A stretch of 47,998 bases of DNA from Candidatus Binatus sp. (GCF_030646925.1 NZ_JAUSKL010000020.1:1-47998); one strand, 5' to 3'. Positions 1-9,277 are shown, numbered from the stretch's first letter. Made by a program: numbers and translations. The notes: generated by a model from the letters alone, not told the origin.

Positions 1-232
1 AAACCTCCGGCGGTTAATCCGTGGCGCTTCTCGTAAACCATTGCAAAGAGCGCGGGCGCGGGGTACTGATCGCCTTTGAGCAGTACCCGGCGGCAGGTGG
101 GGATGTTAACCCGAATCGCGCGGACTTTCAAAGCGTTCCCCGCGGCCACGGAATGTGAAAGTGAACGTTATGGCGCTCGACTCGCTCAGGCGGCGTGAAA
201 GGGTGCTCGAGGTTGCACGAAGGAGAAACACC

Positions 233-441
233 ATGGTCAAGCTCTTACGGCACATCAAACTCGAGGTCGGCGCGTTGCCTATTTATGGGCGCTCGAAGAA
301 CTCGGGCTGACCTATGAACACGTGCCGATTAAAGTCGCGGACGCAAAAAGTCCGGACCACCTGAAACGCAACCCCAACGGACATATTCCCGCGATGGAAG
401 ATGACGGCGCCGTCTTGTCCATCGCGGGGCGAAGGTTCTGA
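233..441 (+). pseudogene. Glutathione S-transferase N-terminal fragment, frameshifted
   Basis: An ATG at 233 follows a good ribosome binding site (AAGGAG) but its frame stops after 26 codons. From about 271 another frame reads RVAYLWALEELGLTYEHV, then NPNGHIPAMEDDG. This is the thioredoxin-fold N-terminal half of a GST (the beta-alpha-beta start and the NP.G.IP turn with its cis-proline). It stops at 441 without any C-terminal helical domain. The gene is therefore frameshifted near 265-271 and truncated at 57 residues. Nothing recognisable lies at 1-232 or 442-546. A complete, unrelated GST is encoded at 37019-37789. Confidence 0.55.
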
Positions 442-546
442 ATGGCGGCATCCGCAAATGGAGGCCGAGGGTCGTTCGCTCACGCGCGAGGCGCCGTCGC
501 CACCGCCCGCCAAGTTCAAACCGCAAATTTCGGGCTGCCGGAACCC

Positions 547-1740
547 TTAGCGCGGTTTATTTTCGGTTTTGCGCGGCGGCGGGAAAAGCATCCTGGCGAT
601 GTTGGCGAGCACGGTGTCGTTAGTGATTCCCATCACCACTCCAGCCCGTGCGTCGCGGAGGAAGCGGTCGAAGGTCAGTCCGCGGCGCGCGAACGCGGTA
701 CCTCCCCCCATTCCCATAATCTCGGACGTGACGTGAACGCCCGTCTCCGAGCAAGCGAATTTGGCTTGTGAACAGGCCAGCGTGCTGGTGGGCTGATCAT
801 GATCGAATGCGGAGGCGGCGGAATACAGCAACGCCCGCGACCGCTCGATCTCGACGCTAAGCTCCGCCATGCGATGGCGGGTCACGGCATTATCGATCCG
901 AGGCTTGGTCTCGTCATCGGAATATTCGAGAAACCGCTTGGCCTCCTCGAACGCACCGGCGGCGACGCCAAGATAGACCGCCGCGTAGGTGGCAGTCACC
1001 ACCGGTAGAAACATGCGCCCCTGATCCCTCATCACGGTGTGCTCCGACCCCATCAGATTCCCCTTGGGCACGACTCCATTGAAGATCACGGGACAACTGT
1101 TATTCCCGCGCATCCCAAGTCCGTTCCACGGCTCGTCGATCTTCCAATCGATCTTGTCGCGCTCGACAATCAGCACGCTGACTTGATCGGGGGTGGTCTC
1201 CTTGCCGACCCTGCACAGGAAGAAATGATGGGTGGCAATACCGGCCGAGGTGACATAGCTCTTGCGAATATTATCGAGGTGGTAGCCGTCGGCAGTCGGG
1301 GTCACCGCGGACATGGCATTATTCTGGGCGAACGCGCCACCCCGGCCGGCAGCCTCGGAGCCTGCCACCGTGTAGAGAGCGTCGCCGGAAACGATCGGCC
1401 GCACCAGACGTTCCACTTGATCAGGGGTGGCGATACGGGCGACTAGCTCGGACGCCTCAAGGTGCATCTTGTAGCACAGCGACGTCGACGCGCATCGTTT
1501 CGCCAGCGCCTCGGTGACGAGGACCGTCGTCAAGAGGTCCTGTTCCAGTCCCCCGTGCTCGCGGGAAACGCGGAGTTTCCAAAACCCCTCGCGCTTGAGA
1601 GCTGCCAAACCCTCGGCAGGGAAAGTCCCGGTCCGATCCGTCTCCACCGCACGTGGCGCGAGCTCGCGTTGCGCGATGTCCGCCGCGCGCGCGGCCCACT
1701 CTTGTTGTGCGCTCGTCAGAGGGAAAAACCCGTCCGCCAT
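547..1740 (-). CDS. Acyl-CoA dehydrogenase family flavoprotein
   Basis: The 397-residue product has the acyl-CoA dehydrogenase architecture: an N-terminal helical domain (about 1-115), a central beta domain with VAGSEAAGRGG and RKSYVTSAG (about 120-230), and a C-terminal four-helix domain ending in RDARAGVVMGITND. The family oxidises acyl-CoA thioesters with FAD, or acts as related flavin oxygenases. The start chosen is the ATG at 1740 because AGGAGAG lies just upstream; an in-frame start further upstream lacks that site. The usual C-terminal YEG segment that carries the catalytic glutamate reads VMG here, so the base may sit elsewhere, as in isovaleryl-CoA-type enzymes, or the protein may not be a simple dehydrogenase. 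The cupin gene lies 66 bp upstream on the same strand. Confidence 0.85.
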   Translation of the reverse strand: MADGFFPLTSAQQEWAARAADIAQRELAPRAVETDRTGTFPAEGLAALKREGFWKLRVSREHGGLEQDLLTTVLVTEALAKRCASTSLCYKMHLEASELVARIATPDQVERLVRPIVSGDALYTVAGSEAAGRGGAFAQNNAMSAVTPTADGYHLDNIRKSYVTSAGIATHHFFLCRVGKETTPDQVSVLIVERDKIDWKIDEPWNGLGMRGNNSCPVIFNGVVPKGNLMGSEHTVMRDQGRMFLPVVTATYAAVYLGVAAGAFEEAKRFLEYSDDETKPRIDNAVTRHRMAELSVEIERSRALLYSAASAFDHDQPTSTLACSQAKFACSETGVHVTSEIMGMGGGTAFARRGLTFDRFLRDARAGVVMGITNDTVLANIARMLFPPPRKTENKPR

Positions 1741-1806
1741 CTGTCTCTCCTCGCGCTTCCCCTCACCGGGGTGCTGGTTGTAGTTCTCGGACAAACTAGT
1801 ATTTTA

Positions 1807-2361
1807 TCAGGACTGTGCCCCAGCCATGAGCTCGCGGGCATAGTTCGTGATGAGCTTGATGTCGTATGGATGTTCTTCGAAGGTGAACGGGTTCCATACG
1901 CTGCGGTTCGAGAAATTCAATAGGTCACCACCGTAAATATGGATTGCGCAGGATGGGCGGTCGAGCGGATTTGCGATCGCGTGAATCGCGTCTTCGCCGA
2001 GAACTACAACATCGCCGGTTTTCAGATCTTTGCCGCCCGCCTTTTCCAAACCCCTCTCGCCGCGCCGGTAAAAGGTATTGTCTTCCTGCCCGTCATAGGT
2101 GCCGATCACTGCCCACATATTGTGATTATGCGGGGGCGTTTTGAACTTTGGCGGTGTGGCCGCCTTAAGCACCGTAAGCGTCGGTGAGCGAAAAAAGATC
2201 AAATCGGCGATACCTGCCTTCGAAAGGTCCCGACCCGCGAATTCGGCGTCGATCGCGGCGCTAACGGCGGCCGGATCGCGCAGTGCCCCCTGGATCAAAT
2301 CTTTGACCGCCGATGCCGGTTTGCCCTTGCAGTTCTCAATAAATTGTTTGAGGTCAAACAT
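1807..2361 (-). CDS. Cupin-fold putative metal-dependent enzyme
   Basis: A 184-residue protein with a double-stranded beta-helix core. The segment TPPHNHNMWAVIGTYDGQE (about residues 75-93) supplies two histidines, and DAIHAIANP (about 125-133) supplies a third, as in cupin motifs 1 and 2. It resembles the cysteine-dioxygenase-like group of predicted metal-dependent cupins. The substrate cannot be read from sequence. An ATG at 2361 is directly preceded by GTG at 2364, and GGGAGA lies upstream of both. It lies upstream of the acyl-CoA dehydrogenase on the same strand with a 66-bp gap and may be co-transcribed with it. Confidence 0.75.
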   Translation of the reverse strand: MFDLKQFIENCKGKPASAVKDLIQGALRDPAAVSAAIDAEFAGRDLSKAGIADLIFFRSPTLTVLKAATPPKFKTPPHNHNMWAVIGTYDGQEDNTFYRRGERGLEKAGGKDLKTGDVVVLGEDAIHAIANPLDRPSCAIHIYGGDLLNFSNRSVWNPFTFEEHPYDIKLITNYARELMAGAQS

Positions 2362-2529
2362 CACTATTTCTCCCGCTTGCTCCTGTTAAAATTGGGACTC
2401 CCGTAAATGTGCCGAGTGTCATGGAGGCGCAATTCTCTGACAAAAAGGCCTCTGCTCGACGCCGCAGCCATTCTCTTCGGCGCTGCTTGCGTTCCGGTTC
2501 CTCATGCGTACCGCTGTTGAGATACTCGC

Positions 2530-2849
2530 TCATGGCCGGAAAAAAGAAAAGACCGATGATCCGCCTCCGGTTCGATTTCGTGCGGCCGCCATACTCAGCA
2601 CCGGATCGAGACTCAACAGCGCGTTGTACGCTTCGCCATCCTCGGCGCAATAGGCTTCCGTGTGCAGACTGACGACCGCGAAAAAGCCGCCGAGGTCGCG
2701 CTCCAGGATGCGTCCTTCATCCCGGCCGGATGAACCAGCGTCGCCTTGCTGTCGATACCATTCCAGTAGTTCTCATCGCTGTAACGGCATCCTCGCGCAA
2801 TGAATGACGCCGCATGCTGCGTATCCTCGTATGCTTGCTTGAGGATGCA
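2530..2849 (-). pseudogene. Decayed coding remnant, family unknown
   Basis: The 690-bp stretch 2365-3056 has no intact gene. On the minus strand one frame from about 2849 reads ILKQAYEDTQHAASF, then YSDENYWNGIDSKATLVH. A second frame continues as LERDLGGFFAVVSLHTEAYC and EDGEAYNALLSLDPVLS before a stop at 2530. The protein-like composition and the switch of frame near 2715 suggest a frameshifted gene that has lost its ends. I do not recognise the family. Confidence 0.3.
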
Positions 2850-3056
2850 CGCCCGCCATGCGCCCGGCGATGGTGCTCAATGCAGGCATGCGGCAATCGC
2901 GCAAAGACGCGACGCCATTATCTGCGCCGCAAAGCCGGATGATCCCGATCGCCTCGGCACACTTCACTCAGACTGGGACGGAGTAGTGCAGCGCCACCGC
3001 GGCCGGCGATGAGCCCCATTGAAACGCGTCGTTGATCGGAAGATCCCGAAACCGGT

Positions 3057-4127
3057 TCAGCGGCGCAGGAGGAAGATCTGATGGATCGGATTCTTCACCG
3101 GCAATCTCTCGAACCGCGAGAAGCCGGCTTCTCCGGCCATCGCGCGCGCCTTGGCTTCGCCGATTACCGAACCCAAGGCCTCACCGCCCTGCGCCAGCGA
3201 CACCGTCATGCAATGCATCGTGCTGGAGGCATACATCGTACGCCCTTGCGGATTGAGGTTTTGCTCGAGCCGGTCCCCGGCTTGCGCCTCCGACCACAAG
3301 GCGGCGCCATCGGGCTTGACGATTCGGTGAAGCGCGGCCAAAACCTGGCGCGGGCGCGCCATGTCATGGATACAGTTGAAGGCCATCACCAGGTCGAAGC
3401 GGTCCGCGAACGGCAGTTCCTCCGCCGCGATTCGCTCGAAAGCGACGCGCCCGGCAACTCCGGCCTGGGCGGCTTTACGACGGGCCCGCTCGATCGATGT
3501 TTGGTCCACGTCGTAGCCGAAAAAGCGGCTGTTGGGATAGGCCGTCGCAACCGGAATGAGACATTGCCCGGCGCCGCATCCCACTTCCGCCGCTTCACCT
3601 CCGGCTATCAGCCGTTGATGAATATCCGGCACCGCCGGAATCCATTGCTGAGCGACCCAGGTCTCGTATCCGGTGTGGAAAAGCCGCTCGATAGCTTCGA
3701 CGATATCGCTGCCGAAGTCGGTGAAGGGAACGCCGCCGCCATGCTCGAACGACTCCATCAACTTCGGAAGCTGGCGGTAACACGCCACCGCATACTGAAA
3801 AGCTCCGCCCATGAAGTAGGTGTTGTCGTCGCTCGCCAACACCGTCGCCTGCTCGGGGTTTAATCGAAAGGTTGCATCGGCCGGGTTGTAGTCGAGGTAT
3901 CCGGACGCCGCCATGGTAGCGGCCCATTCGCGGATATAGCGCTCGCTGAGCCGGGTACGTTCGGCCAGCTGCGGCGAGGTCATCGGCGTACCTCCAGCCA
4001 ATGCCTTGAAAATTCCGAGGCGGTCACCGATGTAGGCGAGGGCAACCGTCATTGCTGCGCCGAAATCCACGCCCACCTGACGCGTCAGGGCGGCGGCTTT
4101 TTTTCGATCCGCTGTAATTTCATCCAT
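3057..4127 (-). CDS. Class I SAM-dependent methyltransferase with N-terminal winged helix
   Basis: The 356-residue protein starts with a winged-helix-like dimerisation region (about 30-90: LGIFKALAGG, SPQLAERTRLSERYIREWA), followed by a Rossmann methyltransferase domain. Motif I is EVGCGAGQ at 181-188, followed by an acidic ribose-binding segment (FFGYDVDQ) and the motif IV-like region FDLVMAFNCIHDM. This layout is shared by small-molecule O-, N- or C-methyltransferases of secondary metabolism and ubiquinone-type pathways. The acceptor is unknown. The start was placed at ATG 4127 because homologous-looking sequence begins there; the open frame extends upstream but reads as junk. It is divergent from the Rieske gene. 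Confidence 0.8.
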   Translation of the reverse strand: MDEITADRKKAAALTRQVGVDFGAAMTVALAYIGDRLGIFKALAGGTPMTSPQLAERTRLSERYIREWAATMAASGYLDYNPADATFRLNPEQATVLASDDNTYFMGGAFQYAVACYRQLPKLMESFEHGGGVPFTDFGSDIVEAIERLFHTGYETWVAQQWIPAVPDIHQRLIAGGEAAEVGCGAGQCLIPVATAYPNSRFFGYDVDQTSIERARRKAAQAGVAGRVAFERIAAEELPFADRFDLVMAFNCIHDMARPRQVLAALHRIVKPDGAALWSEAQAGDRLEQNLNPQGRTMYASSTMHCMTVSLAQGGEALGSVIGEAKARAMAGEAGFSRFERLPVKNPIHQIFLLRR

Positions 4128-4316
4128 AGCGTCGTCAAATCTAGCATCTGGGCGGTTCGCCCTCAAAACTAACCTGACGATGCACGCGGCGCTTGCGTAA
4201 CTTGACCTTTGCCGGGCTGCTGTGGTACTGCGGCTGATGGGCTGGTACCGTTGGAAAAGCGAATCGACGAGTCCGACGTTTCGCGTTACCACCTTCCATA
4301 CAAATTGGAGGACACA

Positions 4317-5270
4317 ATGAGCCGTTTCCCGTTCGAGTATGCGAAGGACTGGCACGTGGTTTCGTATTCAGACGAGCTGGCCCGCTCGGAGGTCAAGGCG
4401 ATCCGCTACTTTGGGCGCGATCTCGTGATCTTTCGCACCGAGGGCGGACAAGCGTCGGTGCTTGACGCGTACTGCCCGCATCTCGGGGCGCATCTTGGTA
4501 TTGGAGGCACGGTCGCAGGCGAGTCGATCCAGTGTCCTTTCCACCACTGGCAGTACGGAACGGACGGCAGGTGCGTGCACGTGCCACGCGCCCACAAGAT
4601 TCCCGCCAAGGCGGTGGTTCCAGCTTGGCCGGTTATCGAGCGCAACGGCTGGATAGCAGTCTGGTACCATCCTGACCGCAAGGATCCGGAATTCGATCTG
4701 CCCGCGATCAAAGAGTGGGGCAATCCGGCGTGGAGCGAGCGCTATACCAAGTTTCGCTGGGAGATCCGAACTCATCCCCAGGATATCATGGAAAACACCG
4801 CCGACTTCGAGCACTTCATGGAACTGCACGGCGCTCCGCAGCTCGAAGAACGCATCCAGAAAATCGACGGGACCACCCTCCACTGGGGTCTAACCTATCG
4901 GCTTACGGACGGACCGGCCGCCAACGGCAGGTTCCTTATTGAGGGAGACTCTTGGGGGCTGGGGTGCGGACCCAACTACATCGATACCGGTACGTTCAAG
5001 GTGGTGGCGATGGCGGGTGCGACGCCAATCGACGAGGAGCGCACGGAGCTGCGGCTCGGCTTTCTTATTCCGCGCGAGGTCAAAGCCGACGCCAACCTGT
5101 CAGCCGCCGCGGAGGCTTACATGCAGGGTCATACCGGCGCGATCGATCAGGACGTGCCGATTTGGGAAAACAAGCTGTATCGGCCTAAGCCGGTACTATC
5201 AGACGTGGACGGGCCTATCGGTGCATACCGCAAGTGGGCCCGCCAATTTTATGCGGAGGTACGACAATGA
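4317..5270 (+). CDS. Rieske [2Fe-2S] oxygenase (KshA / DAF-36-like)
   Basis: 317 residues. The Rieske cluster ligands are C53-P-H55 (CPHLGAH) and C73-P-F-H76 (CPFHHW). The mononuclear iron site is the N-x-x-D-x-x-H-x4-H motif at 160-171 (D163, H166, H171). The sequence around the Rieske motif resembles 3-ketosteroid 9-alpha-hydroxylase oxygenase (KshA) and cholesterol 7-desaturase (DAF-36/Neverland), so a sterol or other polycyclic lipid is a plausible substrate. That is an inference. No cognate reductase is nearby. The start at 4317 has GGAGG seven bases upstream. The stop overlaps the next start (ATGA at 5267-5270), so it is translationally coupled to the TauD-type dioxygenase. Confidence 0.9.
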   Translation: MSRFPFEYAKDWHVVSYSDELARSEVKAIRYFGRDLVIFRTEGGQASVLDAYCPHLGAHLGIGGTVAGESIQCPFHHWQYGTDGRCVHVPRAHKIPAKAVVPAWPVIERNGWIAVWYHPDRKDPEFDLPAIKEWGNPAWSERYTKFRWEIRTHPQDIMENTADFEHFMELHGAPQLEERIQKIDGTTLHWGLTYRLTDGPAANGRFLIEGDSWGLGCGPNYIDTGTFKVVAMAGATPIDEERTELRLGFLIPREVKADANLSAAAEAYMQGHTGAIDQDVPIWENKLYRPKPVLSDVDGPIGAYRKWARQFYAEVRQ

Positions 5271-6226
5271 GCCAAGCAACTGTGCTGGCGCGGTCACCGC
5301 GGCGACTCATGAGCGGCATAACGATTGAAGATCTCGCGCTGCCGCGAGAGATGCGGGTCGAACCAAGTGGCGGATCCTGCGGTGCGATAGTGCATGGAAT
5401 CGATCTGGCCGACGATCTTCCAGGCGACGTAATTGCGGGGCTGCTGGCATTGGTGTGTCACTCAGGCGTGATGATCCTGCGCGGACAATCGCGGCTCACT
5501 CCCGAGCGTCAAAGCGTCGTCACGGAGTGGCTCGGTAAGCCCTTCTTTCGAGATAGCGGCGTTGACAATATGGCGATGGTCGGCCGAACCCCGGTGCAGA
5601 TCCTGGGCTCACAGGCGAAGGATCCGGGCGGCAAGGTAGCAGCAGCCGACGTCGACAACGGCTTGAAACTCGGGCCTCACAGCGATGTTCAGGACTATCA
5701 GGTCACCCCGGATTTTACCATTCTCCACGCCGTCGAGGTGGTGCCAAGCTCTCAAGGTGGAAACACGTATTGGGCAAATCTCTACCGGGCGTACGACGAA
5801 CTTGATCAGGATACGAAGCGGCTGGTCAGCGGCTTGCAATGGATGCCGGCCAGCACCCAAGCCACGGCATATGGCGTCGGGATGCAGAGGGCCAAGGCCG
5901 AAGTGGAAAAGAGCGGCCTCAAACTCGACTCCGACGTTCGACATCCCGTGGTCCGCACGCATCCGGTAACCCGGCGCAAGGCGCTGTGGGTGTCGAGCTT
6001 CACGATTCGGGTGACTGGACTCGGCGATCAAGAGCGGGAGCAAGAGCTCACTGACCGGCTCAAGAAACACGTGAACCAGGACCATCTCTGGTACAAGCAC
6101 GAGTGGAGCAAGGATGACGTTGTAGTGTGGGATAATCGGAGCGTCAATCATTGGCGGGAGGCATGGAACCCGGACTTGAGGCGCACCATGCATCGAAGTC
6201 AGGCGGGATCCGCCCGACCCTTCTAG
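5267..6226 (+). CDS. TauD/TfdA-family Fe(II)/2-oxoglutarate dioxygenase
   Basis: 319 residues with the facial triad of the family: H138-x-D140 (HSD) and distal H295 in WDNRSVNH. An arginine that binds 2-oxoglutarate follows (R306 or R310 in RRTMHR). The family hydroxylates substrates such as taurine, 2,4-D or alkyl sulfates, often releasing a heteroatom group. The specific substrate is not visible. It is coupled to the Rieske gene by a 4-bp ATGA overlap and has its own GGAGG site. A clear hairpin terminator follows 26 bp later, so 4317-6226 is a two-gene transcription unit. Confidence 0.88.
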   Translation: MSQATVLARSPRRLMSGITIEDLALPREMRVEPSGGSCGAIVHGIDLADDLPGDVIAGLLALVCHSGVMILRGQSRLTPERQSVVTEWLGKPFFRDSGVDNMAMVGRTPVQILGSQAKDPGGKVAAADVDNGLKLGPHSDVQDYQVTPDFTILHAVEVVPSSQGGNTYWANLYRAYDELDQDTKRLVSGLQWMPASTQATAYGVGMQRAKAEVEKSGLKLDSDVRHPVVRTHPVTRRKALWVSSFTIRVTGLGDQEREQELTDRLKKHVNQDHLWYKHEWSKDDVVVWDNRSVNHWREAWNPDLRRTMHRSQAGSARPF

Positions 6227-6252
6227 CTCAGTGCAGGCGGTTCATGATTTGA

Positions 6253-6288
6253 GGGGAGGACCGGTGAGGCCGGTTTCCCCCTTTTTCC
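6253..6288 (+). terminator. Rho-independent terminator after the Rieske-TauD operon
   Basis: GGGGAGGACCGG pairs with CCGGTTTCCCC across a short TGAGG loop, with a one-base bulge, and is followed by CTTTTTCC. The hairpin begins 26 bp after the TauD-type stop codon. Confidence 0.75.
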
Positions 6289-6499
6289 TTAGGCGCTGAT
6301 ATTCGGGGAAAAAATGAGATGGGCGCGCGCTCGGCGGCGCCCGTTTCGCGTACGCTTATAACTGCGGACCCGCCGCTAGCATGACCAGCGACAATTTAGA
6401 TTGCGCAGGGACGGCGGCGATGATTTTACGCGCCATCGGAGCAGCGCGATCCAGTCTGGTGGCGGCGCTGCAAAGAAAGACCAACCGTGCAGGCGAGAC

Positions 6500-7393
6500 A
6501 TGCCCAAAGATGACATAAGATATCACGATCCCGATGCGCTGGTGCAAACTGACTGGCTTGAGGCCCATCTGGGCGATGCCAATCTGCGCATTTTCGATTG
6601 CACGACGCACCTGATGCCCGCGGACGCCAACACCGATGCCCCCTACCGCATCGTCAGCGGTAAGGCGGAATATGACGCCGCGCATATTCCGGGCGCGGGG
6701 TTTCTCGATCTCCAAGGGGAACTGTCGGACAATACGACGAAGCTGCGGTTCATGCTGCCGTCGGCCGGCCAGTTCGCCGCAGTAATGTCTCGTTGCGGAG
6801 TTGGAGAAGGCAGCCGCGTCGTCCTATACAGTGCCGACGGTATCATGTGGGCGACTCGAGTCTGGTGGATGCTGCGGGCGTTTGGCTTTGACCACGCTGC
6901 GGTATTGGATGGAGGCTGGGAGAAATGGCAGACCGAAGGCCGCCCGGTTTCTGCCAAGCCCTGCGCGTATCCTCCTACTACCTTCATTGCGCGACCACGC
7001 CCCGAGCTATTCGTGGGCAAGGACCAGGTGCGGGCCGCGCTGGCGGATAGCAACACCGTCATCGTTAACGCCTTACCCTCTGAGCTTCATCGCGGGACCA
7101 GCCCCAGCCGCTATGGTCGCCCTGGGCGAGTTCCCGGCAGTGTCAATGTGCCGGCGGCGAGGTTACTCGATCGCAACACCAAGACCTTCGTGCCGTTGGC
7201 GGACGCCAGCACAAAGTTCGGTGCGGCCGGCGTTGAACCATCCAAGAATGTCATCTGTTATTGCGGCGGCGGGATATCAGCCACCGTCGATTTGTTTCTG
7301 TTGTATCAGCTCGGATATGGACAACTTACCTTGTATGATGGTTCCATGGGCGAATGGGCTAGAGACCCCTCGCTACCGATCGAAACAGATTGA
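6500..7393 (+). CDS. Tandem-rhodanese sulfurtransferase (thiosulfate / 3-mercaptopyruvate type)
   Basis: 297 residues with two rhodanese domains. The first (about 10-150) is non-catalytic, with the CH2A-like AAHIPGAGFLD and YSADGIMWATRVWWMLR. The second (about 170-295) carries the active-site loop CYCGGGIS with catalytic C255. The family transfers sulfane sulfur from thiosulfate or 3-mercaptopyruvate to thiophilic acceptors. The CGGGIS loop is nearer to the 3-mercaptopyruvate class than to CRKGVT-type thiosulfate enzymes, but substrate choice is uncertain. ATG 6500 was chosen; the open frame upstream does not look like protein. The MBL-fold gene follows after 23 bp in the same direction. Confidence 0.85.
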   Translation: MPKDDIRYHDPDALVQTDWLEAHLGDANLRIFDCTTHLMPADANTDAPYRIVSGKAEYDAAHIPGAGFLDLQGELSDNTTKLRFMLPSAGQFAAVMSRCGVGEGSRVVLYSADGIMWATRVWWMLRAFGFDHAAVLDGGWEKWQTEGRPVSAKPCAYPPTTFIARPRPELFVGKDQVRAALADSNTVIVNALPSELHRGTSPSRYGRPGRVPGSVNVPAARLLDRNTKTFVPLADASTKFGAAGVEPSKNVICYCGGGISATVDLFLLYQLGYGQLTLYDGSMGEWARDPSLPIETD

Positions 7394-7416
7394 GGCCGTG
7401 ACAGCGCGAGGTTCCA

Positions 7417-8394
7417 ATGGCTAGCATTGCGCCGATCGATAAGGTCGAGATTCACGTCCTGGTCGATAATGCGACCGACAGCCTTTCGAGCACTCCCGCT
7501 CACGCGGAATCCGAGTTCGCCTTTCTGGAACGGCACGGTATGCGGGAGCTGTCCGGTGACTGTCTTTGCTGCGCATGCCACGGCCTCTCCCTCCTGATCA
7601 CGGCCACTCGCGGCGCACATCGGCACACTGTCCTTTTCGACACCGGACCTGAAGAATATGCGTTCGAGCGCAACTCGATGCGCCTTGGCGTTGATTTGGG
7701 AACGGTCGAAAGCATCGTGCTGTCCCATGGGCACTGGGATCATGCTGGAGGGATGCTGAAAGCGCTCGATCTCATCCGCAACCGTAACGGCGGCCGGGCC
7801 ATTCCGTATTATGCTCATCCCGGGATGTTCCGATCGCGAGCCCGGCGACTGCCCAACGGCACTATGTTCCCGATGAAGGACGTTCCAGCTATCGAAGCTC
7901 TGACCGCGCATGGCGCACAGGTTAACTGCACGCGAGAGCCGCAGGTCTTTGTTGATAGTATGTTTTACCTGAGCGGTGAAATCCCGCGAGTGACGCCGTT
8001 CGAGCGCGGACTGCCCGCGCACTATCAAAAGACCGAAGAAGGGCAGTGGATGCCCGACCCGATGTTGATCGACGAGCGATTTTTGATGGTAAACGTCGCC
8101 GGAAAAGGGCTGGTGGTGTTCACCGCGTGTTCTCATGCCGGGTTGGTAAACGTCTTGAAGCATGCCCGCGACTGCGCGCCGGGCGTTCCGCTCTACGCTG
8201 TGCTTGGCGGGTTCCATCTCTCCGGCCCAAATGAAAAAATCATTGCGGAGACCGTTCAAGCCGTCAGCGAATTCAGCTTGCGCACAATCGCCGCCGGGCA
8301 TTGCACCGGATGGCGAGCGGTCAGAGCATTTGCCAACGCCGTCGGCGAGACGGTGGTGGACCCTTCGGTAGTCGGTAAGCGCTACACGTTCTGA
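7417..8394 (+). CDS. Metallo-beta-lactamase-fold hydrolase (COG1237-like)
   Basis: 325 residues. The dinuclear metal motif is H104-x-H106-x-D108-H109 in SHGHWDHAGG. Later ligands are suggested by TACSHAGLVN (about 237-246), GGFHLSG and AGHCTGWRA. The TACSHAGLVN signature is typical of the COG1237 group that includes MptA-like and ribofuranosyl-aminobenzene phosphate synthase homologues. The true substrate is unknown. An early cysteine cluster (CLCCAC, about 49-54) could also bind metal. It probably shares a transcript with the sulfurtransferase 23 bp upstream, so sulfur or thioester chemistry is possible. Confidence 0.82.
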   Translation: MASIAPIDKVEIHVLVDNATDSLSSTPAHAESEFAFLERHGMRELSGDCLCCACHGLSLLITATRGAHRHTVLFDTGPEEYAFERNSMRLGVDLGTVESIVLSHGHWDHAGGMLKALDLIRNRNGGRAIPYYAHPGMFRSRARRLPNGTMFPMKDVPAIEALTAHGAQVNCTREPQVFVDSMFYLSGEIPRVTPFERGLPAHYQKTEEGQWMPDPMLIDERFLMVNVAGKGLVVFTACSHAGLVNVLKHARDCAPGVPLYAVLGGFHLSGPNEKIIAETVQAVSEFSLRTIAAGHCTGWRAVRAFANAVGETVVDPSVVGKRYTF

Positions 8395-8470
8395 TCCACG
8401 GGGCCAGCAGTCGAGACCCTGGCACCCGGTCGTGCTTGCGTGCCGAATACCCGCTTGTGATCGTCCCGGC

Positions 8471-9277
8471 TCAGCGGTCGCGATAATGGCCGGGACGCTT
8501 CTCCTTGAACACGGCCATCGCCTCCGCCATGTCGTCGCTGGCGATGCAGGAAAGTCCCATGTATCCGTCGGCAAAAGTGATGTCGCCGAGGCGGCCGTTG
8601 CCCAGCGCCTTGAAAAAATCCTTGGTGCGCCTAAGCGCCATTGGGGGCTTGCCGGCAAGTTTCGCGGCGAACTCCAGCGCCGCCGTACTGAGCCGCTCTG
8701 CCGGTACCACCTGGTTGACCAACCCAATCTTCAACGCCTCCTCCGCGCTCACCTCGTCGCAGGTCATGATCATTTCCTTGGCTTTGCTCATCCCCACCAG
8801 GTTGATGAGCCGAGCGACCGAGCCCCACATATACGGTACTCCGAGGCCGACCTCCGGTATCCAGATGCGCGCAGCGGCGGACGCGATGCGAAAGTCACAC
8901 GCCATCGCAAGCGACAATCCGCCGCCGATCGCAAAGCCGTTGACCGCCGCGATGGTTATCTGGTCCAGCCGCTCCCACTCCTCCATCAGGCGCCATCCTG
9001 TGCGCGCCGCGCGCATCCGGGCCGCATCGCTCTGAGCGCGCTGCGCTTGCGCGCCCGCACCGGCGGTAAGCCCGCCAATATCGGCGCCGACACAGAACGA
9101 GCGTCCTTTGCCGGTCAGGATCACGACGCGCGAGGCCTCATCCTCCTGCAGCTCATGGGCGATGGCGAGCATCTCGCTCATCAGCTTTCCGCCTATCGGA
9201 TTGAGCTTCTCGGGCCGGTTGAAATACACGGTCGCGATCGCGCCGGCGCGCTCGACGATGAAATTCTCGTATGCCAT
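8471..9277 (-). CDS. Enoyl-CoA hydratase/isomerase family protein
   Basis: 268 residues of crotonase fold. It shows the oxyanion-hole segments FCVGADIGGL and NGFAIGGGLSLAMACDFRIAS, then the active-site strand RIWIPEVGLGVPYMWGS. The family hydrates or isomerises enoyl-CoA thioesters in beta-oxidation and related pathways. A ribosome-binding-like GGGGGAC precedes ATG 9277. It converges with the MBL-fold gene, separated by 76 bp. Substrate chain length cannot be judged. Confidence 0.88.
   Translation of the reverse strand: MAYENFIVERAGAIATVYFNRPEKLNPIGGKLMSEMLAIAHELQEDEASRVVILTGKGRSFCVGADIGGLTAGAGAQAQRAQSDAARMRAARTGWRLMEEWERLDQITIAAVNGFAIGGGLSLAMACDFRIASAAARIWIPEVGLGVPYMWGSVARLINLVGMSKAKEMIMTCDEVSAEEALKIGLVNQVVPAERLSTAALEFAAKLAGKPPMALRRTKDFFKALGNGRLGDITFADGYMGLSCIASDDMAEAMAVFKEKRPGHYRDR

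Noticed and set aside
1-36. Possible C-terminus of an upstream gene (frame ending PWRFS, stop at 34-36)
   Set aside because: Twelve codons are too few to support a gene.
7306-8727. Long minus-strand open frame antisense to the MBL-fold gene
   Set aside because: The MBL frame on the plus strand has clear catalytic motifs. The minus frame has no recognisable domain and crosses three real genes.
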